Both the position numbers and the translations under genes were made by a program. From the NCBI GenBank assembly GCA_016699405.1, contig CP064972.1, positions 930,001-994,000 of the forward strand: a DNA stretch of 64,000 nucleotides, in the 5' to 3' direction. Origin of the DNA: Holophagales bacterium. Its GTDB lineage: Bacteria > Acidobacteriota > Thermoanaerobaculia > Multivoradales > JAGPDF01. Below the pieces are notes generated by a model. The model did not search any database, was not told where the DNA came from, and saw only the letters and a list, made by a program, of their open reading frames with translations. Of the stretch, positions 59,108 to 64,000 are shown piece after piece (position 1 is the stretch's first letter; each line of letters begins with the position of its first letter).

Positions 59108-61339
59108 TCATCCGAGCGAAGGATAGAGCTGGCGATAGCCATCCGCGAGGACGAGGATCCTTTTCACGTAGTTCTTCGACTCCTCGACGGACAGGTCTTC
59201 GAGGAACGAGTCGAGCTCGGGCTGGGGGCCGGCGTGCCGCCACAACGAGAGGATGCGGTTCGGCCCGCCGTTGTAGCCGGCGAGCGCCAGCTCGACGTTG
59301 CCGCCGAACATCTCGAGCACCTGGCGCAGGTAGGTGGTTCCCAGCCGGACGCTGGTCTCGGGCTCGTCGAGCCGGGCGAGCGAGTAGGGAATGCCGATCC
59401 GCCTCGCGAGCTCCCGGCCGGTCGCCGGCATGACCTGCATCAACCCGCGGGCGCCCGAGCGGCTCTTCGCCCGGGCGTCGAAGGCGCTCTCTTGATGGAT
59501 GACGGCGAAGACGAGCGGCGCCGGAAGCCGCGCGGCGGTCGCCAGGCGGCGGATCGTGTCGCCGTAGTCGAGCGGGTAGAAGAGCTCGATCGCTTCGCGC
59601 GGCACCTCGGCCTGGAAGGCGGTACCGAGCCGGGGGAAGGCGCGACGCAGCAGGCGCAGGCTCTCCCGCCGTTCGCCCTGATGCGCCAGGACCACGCCAC
59701 GCAGGGCCGTTTCGCTGCGTGGGTCGACCGTGCCGGTGAGCAGCTCGATCTCGGCGAGCGCGAGCTCGTCGAGGCCGAGGTCGGTGAGCTGCCGAGCCCG
59801 GCCCAGGCGCGCGTCCTCCGGCCAGGGCTCGCGCGCACTCGCCTCGTCGTCGGGCGGCAGCGCACCGCGGGCCTCGAGGCGGCTGGCGGCCTGCCGAGCG
59901 TAGAAATCCACCGGCCGACCGGCGGCGACCTCGCGAAAGACCTCCTGGGCGCGGCTCTTGTCGCCGAGCCGGGCGAACGCCCGCGCCGTCCAGTAGCGGG
60001 CGCTCCGCCCGTAGGCCGACTTCGGGTAGAGATCGTGCAACTGCGCCCAGAAGCCGACGGCGCCGGTGAAGTTCCGTCCGCGGAACTCGCGCCAGCCGCG
60101 CTCCCAGAGGTGTCGCGCCCCGGTGGTGTCGGTCGGGTCGAGAGCTCGAAGCCGGACGAGGGTGGCCACGGCCTCCTCGATCCGGTCGTCGGCCTCGAGG
60201 TTGGCATAGAGCGCCCGAAGGGCGAGCCGCCCGAGGGCGGGATCGGCGACGGCGCGTGCCGCGGCGCGCTGCAGCAGCTCCTCCTCGAGCCGCCGATACT
60301 GCGCCCGGACGCTCGCCGGGGGGTTGTTGCGACCCCGCTCGGCGGTCGCCGCCGCGGCAGCGGCCTGGGCGCGCGTCCAGTCGAGGAGCAGTCGCTCGGC
60401 GGCTCCCTCCGCGGGCACCGCCGCGAGGAGCTCGCACGCCTCGGCGGCGCGATGGTCGGCCACCAGCGCCCGGGCCTTGAGCGTCGACCAGCGGGCGTCG
60501 CGCGCCGTGGCAGGAATCGCCTCGAGGGTTTGCAGGGCGCTCGGCGCGAGCTCGAGAGCCAGCAGGCTCTCGGCGCGTCGCTCGAGCTCCTCGGGGCCGA
60601 GCGTGCCGATCCAGTTCCCGCCCGGGAAGGCGGCGGCGACGTCCAGGCGCGCCGCCTCGAGCGGGGCCATCACCAGCAAGCGACGGGCGGCTTCGAGTTG
60701 GACGGCGCGGTCGCCGAGCTCCCGTCCGAGCGCCCAAGCGAGGGCTTCGAGACGGACGGCGGGCTCGCCGGTCGCACCGGCGGCGCGTCCTGCGGCGATC
60801 CAGGCGACGGCCTGGGCGCTCTTGCTGTCGGCCGCCAGCAGCTCGGCGAGCTTGAGGTAGGCCTGGGAACGCAACGGCGTCGCGGCGAACCCGGCGATGA
60901 GCTCGTCGAGCGCCGCGATGGCGACCGGCCGGTGTCCCTGACTGGCCGCGGCGTCGGCAAGGAGGAAGAGGCGCCAATCGCCGAAGCCCGAGAGCGCCGC
61001 CGTCGCACCGCCGGCCCCGGCGAGCCAACGTTCGGCATCCGCGAGTCGGCCCTTGGCGTGCGCAGCGAAGCCGAGCAGGAGCCTCGCCCGGCCTCCCGCC
61101 GGCTCCCCGGTGGTCTGTGTCGGCTCGAGTCGACGTAGCGCCGCCTTCCAGTCTCCCTGGCGCAACGCCCGGGCGAGCTCGCGGTCGGCGGTCGGGTCGG
61201 CGGGTGTTCCCGCCGGGTCGACGACGGGAGCGTTGGTGGCGATCGGCGGGGTATCGGAGCCGACCAGGCCGGTCGCCGCGACCAGGGCGGCGGCGACGGC
61301 TCCCGCAGCCCAGGAGGCGATCAGGACCGGCTTGCGCAT
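59108..61339 (-). CDS. slt: Soluble lytic murein transglycosylase (GH23)
   Basis: 743 residues. N-terminal hydrophobic segment (about 5-28) as signal or anchor. Helical superhelix of TPR-like repeats to about 580 (U-shaped Slt body). Catalytic domain in the last ~150: IHQESAFDARAKSRSGARGL (catalytic Glu in QES), MQVMPATGRELARRIG, LGTTYLRQVLEMFGGN, ALAGYNGGPNR. It cleaves glycan strands to 1,6-anhydro-MurNAc ends during recycling or secretion. It follows the GAF/low-complexity gene by 4 nt. Confidence 0.92.
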   Translation of the reverse strand: MRKPVLIASWAAGAVAAALVAATGLVGSDTPPIATNAPVVDPAGTPADPTADRELARALRQGDWKAALRRLEPTQTTGEPAGGRARLLLGFAAHAKGRLADAERWLAGAGGATAALSGFGDWRLFLLADAAASQGHRPVAIAALDELIAGFAATPLRSQAYLKLAELLAADSKSAQAVAWIAAGRAAGATGEPAVRLEALAWALGRELGDRAVQLEAARRLLVMAPLEAARLDVAAAFPGGNWIGTLGPEELERRAESLLALELAPSALQTLEAIPATARDARWSTLKARALVADHRAAEACELLAAVPAEGAAERLLLDWTRAQAAAAAATAERGRNNPPASVRAQYRRLEEELLQRAAARAVADPALGRLALRALYANLEADDRIEEAVATLVRLRALDPTDTTGARHLWERGWREFRGRNFTGAVGFWAQLHDLYPKSAYGRSARYWTARAFARLGDKSRAQEVFREVAAGRPVDFYARQAASRLEARGALPPDDEASAREPWPEDARLGRARQLTDLGLDELALAEIELLTGTVDPRSETALRGVVLAHQGERRESLRLLRRAFPRLGTAFQAEVPREAIELFYPLDYGDTIRRLATAARLPAPLVFAVIHQESAFDARAKSRSGARGLMQVMPATGRELARRIGIPYSLARLDEPETSVRLGTTYLRQVLEMFGGNVELALAGYNGGPNRILSLWRHAGPQPELDSFLEDLSVEESKNYVKRILVLADGYRQLYPSLG

Positions 61340-61343
61340 GGCC

Positions 61344-63344
61344 TCACCGACCGAGCGCGCTCGGGTCGCCGCCGGCGAGGTTCCGCACCAACTCCTGCTG
61401 GAAGTAGTCGGTGCTCGACCGCACGCGCTCGTGGACCCGCTCGTCGTAGAGCTGGCGCGAGCGGTCGATGTCCTCCTTCAATCGCGCATAGATGTTCTTG
61501 TGACGACGCCCTTCCTCGACCTGCTCCTCGTTGTAGAGCTTGATCTCGGAAACCAGGAGGCGCGCCAGGCGTCGCGCCTCTTCGTGGAACGCTTCGTCGC
61601 TGCCGCTGGTGGCTGACGGCCGGGCGGGACTGAAGGCCCAGCCGGGCCCCTGGAGATCGGTCGGCGGGACGACCTCGGCGGGCCCGCGACCGCTGGCCGT
61701 CCGGTCGCCGGCCGGCCAGCCGCCCAGGACCGGAGGAGCGACCGGGCTCGGCGTCGGGCCGGTAGCGAACGGCGACATGGACTGGGCGTTTGCCGGCAGG
61801 CTCGAGCGCGGAATCATCACCGTCTCGTCCTCACTGAGATCGGCGCGTACCGGCGGGGGAGCGACGACCGGAACCTGCTGGGTCGACGCCTGGCTGTTCC
61901 AGGGGAAAGGCTGGGAAGCGAGGGGAGCGGTCGTCTCCTCGATCGGACGCTCGAAGCCCGTGGCCCGCGGTTCGGCGAGAGCGTCGGCCTCGGGTGTGGC
62001 GAACGGCGTCACCTTTCCGGCGATCTCGTCGATCGGCGCCAGCTCGAAGGCCGGCTCGGACGCGGCCGGCTCGTCGTTGACCAGCTCGAAGACCTGCTGC
62101 TCCTCGGCGGCGAGCTCGAAAACCGGCTCACTCCACGACTCGCCCGCTTCGGCGACCGTCACCGAGGCGACCGCGGTGTCGTCGTTGGTGGTTTCCCAGG
62201 TGTCGGTGGGCGCGTCGATCGGCGGCAGCTCGAAGGCTGCGGGAGCTTCGGGCTCCGGTGCGGCGGCGATGGGCTCGGGCGCGGGGGGCGCCGCGCTCGG
62301 GCTCGCGAAGGGGGACGGCTCCACCTCGACCGGAGTCGAGAAGAGGAAATCGTCGGCCGTGGCCGGGGGCGGCTCGGCGCCCCACGACGGGGCGGGTGCC
62401 TCGGGAGCTTGGACGACGAAAGCCGGCGGCTCCTCGGCGATCGCGACGGGTGGGAGCTCGATCGCCGGCTCGGCCTCGACGGGCTCGGGCTCGGCGGGCT
62501 CCGGCTCGGCGTCCCAGGAAGTTTCGATGGCCGGGGCTCCGGCCACCGCCTCGTGCTCGGACTCCTCGCCGGTCTCGCTCCACAACGGCAGGGGACTCGG
62601 AGCCCCCTCGTCGTCGGCCGCGTAGAGCGTCGGCGTGGCGGTGCGCTCGCGCAGGCCGAGCAGCTCGAGCGCCTGCGCCGAGACGAACCCCAGCGCCTGC
62701 ACCGCCGCGAGGTCGATCGGGTGACCGTCGGCGACGCAATCGACGTAGAGCGCCGCCGCGAGCCGGTCGCGCAGGACGAGCGGCACGAGGGCCCCGTCGA
62801 CTGCCGGCTCACCGTCGATGGCGCCGATCAGCGCGGTGCACTCGTCGCGGTCGAGGGGCAGGGCCCCGTGCGCCTGGGCAAGGCGATCGAGCGCGGTGCC
62901 GGGAGCGAGGCTCAAGTCGTCGAGCGCCGTCAGGCCCGAGCCGAATCCGGCCGCTGCCCATCCCCGGACACCCTGTTCGGCGAGGATGAAGAGCGCCGAG
63001 CGATCGCAGAAACGACGCACGCCGTCGAGCAACCCTTCGAGCAACTCGGTCTGCGTACCAGCCCCGTCGACGCGACGGATCGCCGCGACCAGGTCGGCCG
63101 AGGTGGAGCGCACAGCGATCGGGGCGGGTGGCGGCGGGGCGAGCGTCGCAGCGATGTCGTCGAGCAGCTCCGGAGCGACGAGATGCGCCGGCAGGTCGGC
63201 ACGGATGTCGCCGAGCCGCTCGAAGGCGGAGGCGTTCGCTTCCTTCAACTTCGCGAGGACCGTGCGTCGCAGCTCGTCGACGATCCCCTCGAGGTGGGAT
63301 GCAAGTTGGCGGTTGACCTGTTCGAGCTGTTCAGGACGCGGCAT
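61344..63344 (-). CDS. GAF-like protein with long low-complexity linker and C-terminal helical domain
   Basis: 666 residues from ATG at 63344, 6 nt after GGAGG; a GTG one codon earlier is less likely. N-terminal coiled segment (about 1-70), then a GAF-like domain (about 85-225: ELLEGLLDGVRRFCDRSALF and LVLRDRLAAALYVDCVADG). Residues about 230-600 are Pro/Ala/Glu/Ser-rich and likely disordered. The last ~70 residues form a charged helix (ARLLVSEIKLYNEEQVEEGR; LKEDIDRSRQLYDERVHERV) that may be a conserved partner-binding module. No enzyme motif. Strong sigma70 promoter. Confidence 0.72.
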   Translation of the reverse strand: MPRPEQLEQVNRQLASHLEGIVDELRRTVLAKLKEANASAFERLGDIRADLPAHLVAPELLDDIAATLAPPPPAPIAVRSTSADLVAAIRRVDGAGTQTELLEGLLDGVRRFCDRSALFILAEQGVRGWAAAGFGSGLTALDDLSLAPGTALDRLAQAHGALPLDRDECTALIGAIDGEPAVDGALVPLVLRDRLAAALYVDCVADGHPIDLAAVQALGFVSAQALELLGLRERTATPTLYAADDEGAPSPLPLWSETGEESEHEAVAGAPAIETSWDAEPEPAEPEPVEAEPAIELPPVAIAEEPPAFVVQAPEAPAPSWGAEPPPATADDFLFSTPVEVEPSPFASPSAAPPAPEPIAAAPEPEAPAAFELPPIDAPTDTWETTNDDTAVASVTVAEAGESWSEPVFELAAEEQQVFELVNDEPAASEPAFELAPIDEIAGKVTPFATPEADALAEPRATGFERPIEETTAPLASQPFPWNSQASTQQVPVVAPPPVRADLSEDETVMIPRSSLPANAQSMSPFATGPTPSPVAPPVLGGWPAGDRTASGRGPAEVVPPTDLQGPGWAFSPARPSATSGSDEAFHEEARRLARLLVSEIKLYNEEQVEEGRRHKNIYARLKEDIDRSRQLYDERVHERVRSSTDYFQQELVRNLAGGDPSALGR

Positions 63345-63393
63345 CACGAACCTCCGCCGGTGAGTCAGGGCTCAGAGAAGCTCCGAACCTCGC

Positions 63394-63423
63394 ATTATCG
63401 GACCCGCTTCGCACCCCTGTCAA
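63394..63423 (-). promoter_or_regulatory. Sigma70-type promoter of the GAF-like/slt operon
   Basis: TTGACA (63423-63418) and GATAAT (63399-63394) on the minus strand, 18 bp apart: one mismatch in total from consensus. It gives a leader of about 45 nt with GGAGG before the ATG at 63344. Confidence 0.75.
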
Positions 63424-63614
63424 GGCGCCGCGCTGTCCGCCAAGCCGCGCCTGTTCAAGAACTTAGAGCCAGCGTAGCGGAGGTGGAACGGGTCCGGTGA
63501 GCCACCCTGCGAGAGCGCCTCACGCGAGGGCGGTGGCGGATGGCCGGCGCCTGACGACCCCGCCGAGACGGGATCCTCGTGGGCGGCCGACATGCCTCCG
63601 CGAGGCCATCGCGG

Positions 63615-63643
63615 TTGACAGCGCCGGGACGCCGGAAGAAAAT
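63615..63643 (+). promoter_or_regulatory. Promoter of rpsU
   Basis: TTGACA (63615-63620) and GAAAAT (63638-63643), 17 bp apart. The leader is about 65 nt and ends in the GAGGTGAT SD (63702-63709). Confidence 0.65.
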
Positions 63644-63716
63644 GATCGTTCCCCTCTTTGGGGGCCGCCAGGCGAAGCCTGCCGGATCCGCAGGGTGAAT
63701 CGAGGTGATCTAGGCG

Positions 63717-63926
63717 ATGCCCGTAGTCCACGTGCGTGAGGACGAGAGCTTCGAGAACGCGCTGCGCCGCTTCAAGCGCAAGTGCGAGAAGGCTGGCGTC
63801 CTGACCGAGCTCAAGAAGCGCCAGCACTTCGAGAAGCCCTCCGTCAAGCGCAAGCGCAAGGCGGTCCAGGCCCGCAAGAAGATGGCCCGCAAGCTCAGCG
63901 AGGAGCGGCGTCTCGGTCTGGCCTGA
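63717..63926 (+). CDS. rpsU: Small ribosomal subunit protein bS21
   Basis: 69 residues, usual length. PVVHVREDESFENALRRFKR at the N-terminus and a basic C-terminal helix (KPSVKRKRKAVQARKKMARK) are diagnostic. bS21 helps initiation at mRNA start sites through the anti-SD region; variation in it is linked to SD-independent initiation, which is of interest given the leaderless starts here. Good SD, own promoter and a terminator. Confidence 0.97.
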   Translation: MPVVHVREDESFENALRRFKRKCEKAGVLTELKKRQHFEKPSVKRKRKAVQARKKMARKLSEERRLGLA

Positions 63927-63952
63927 TCGGCCATCGAGCGACCGTCGTCTTG

Positions 63953-63994
63953 CGGGAACGGGGCCTTCGGGTTCCGTTCCCGCTGTCGTTTGAG
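63953..63994 (+). terminator. Terminator after rpsU
   Basis: GCGGGAACGG pairs with CCGTTCCCGC (10 bp), extended by GGCC/GGTT around a TTCG tetraloop. It is followed by TGTCGTTT, a weak T-tract. Confidence 0.7.
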
Positions 63995-64000
63995 CCCCGC

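Larger units (their letters stand above)
63345..63716. other. Divergent intergenic region with two promoters
   Basis: 372 bases without a credible gene between the GAF-like gene and rpsU. It holds a promoter on each strand (listed separately) and the rpsU leader. A short CAGGC-GAA-GCCTG hairpin lies in the leader near 63669. I see no small ORF with an SD on either strand. Confidence 0.6.

Noticed and set aside
63420..63827. Minus-strand frame through the rpsU promoter and gene
   Set aside because: rpsU with promoter, SD and terminator is on the plus strand; the other frame has no signals.
1..64000. CRISPR arrays, insertion sequences, prophage genes, rRNA
   Set aside because: Looked for direct repeats with spacers, transposase motifs and rRNA-like blocks; none seen.

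Overview
The window is about 64 kb of GC-rich, gene-dense bacterial chromosome with roughly fifty protein genes and one tRNA. The gene content points to a rod-shaped diderm. It has mreBCD-mrdA-rodA, a soluble lytic transglycosylase, a TolC-type adaptor and a Wzm/Wzt-like exporter. A GWxTD-family lipoprotein, SLH repeats that each carry a cysteine pair, ELWxxDGTxxGT repeat proteins and a GAF/low-complexity protein together look most like Acidobacteriota of the Thermoanaerobaculia/Holophagae type. That assignment is an inference from gene families, not a measured phylogeny. No phage, IS element, CRISPR array or rRNA was seen.

Layout. (1) 1-14.5 kb is a surface-glycan and surface-protein region. 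It holds a CsaB-like polysaccharide pyruvyltransferase cut by the left edge, a GNAT-aminotransferase fusion, a second GNAT paralogue, a CgeB-like glycosyltransferase (GT), a 1,317-residue three-domain GT, two more GTs, an SLH-repeat secreted protein and a secreted metzincin protease. (2) 14.8-27 kb holds housekeeping and metabolic genes: a radical SAM protein, a Crp/Fnr regulator, an ADP-forming acyl-CoA synthetase, a diacylglycerol-kinase-like protein, ruvB, ruvA, an M16 peptidase and a PpiD/SurA-like foldase. (3) 27-39 kb is a long plus-strand cell-shape cluster: FecR-domain protein, mreB, mreC, mreD, mrdA, rodA, rng, a kinase-glycosidase fusion and a DegP/DegQ-like protease. (4) 39.4-46.9 kb is an export region: a Wzm/Wzt-type ABC pair, glycerate kinase, DUF3467, GWxTD lipoprotein, and a DevCAB-like permease/ATPase/adaptor set. 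(5) 46.9-50.4 kb is a minus-strand run: endonuclease/phosphatase, EVE protein, hutI, DivIVA-like, YggT. (6) 50.4-53.8 kb is a GntR/ABC/permease operon whose permease carries a large C-terminal propeller-like domain. (7) 53.9-64 kb holds a 990-residue repeat protein, YggS, an RNase H-fold protein, a zinc-ribbon coiled-coil protein, a tRNA(CAU), Slt, a GAF/low-complexity protein and rpsU.

Two themes stand out. First, many start codons sit only 6-10 nt after a TAnnAT-like -10 hexamer, several at exactly 6 nt. This predicts widespread leaderless transcription. Second, many glycan-related proteins are fused or duplicated (GNAT-aminotransferase, GT2 plus two GT-B-like units, kinase plus glycosidase). 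Together with the pyruvyltransferase and SLH protein this suggests a locus that builds a modified surface polymer and anchors proteins to it. That system-level reading is an inference. Stop-start overlaps (ATGA or TTGA) support several tight operons. Starts were chosen from Shine-Dalgarno (SD) sequences, overlaps or family N-termini where the longest frame was implausible.
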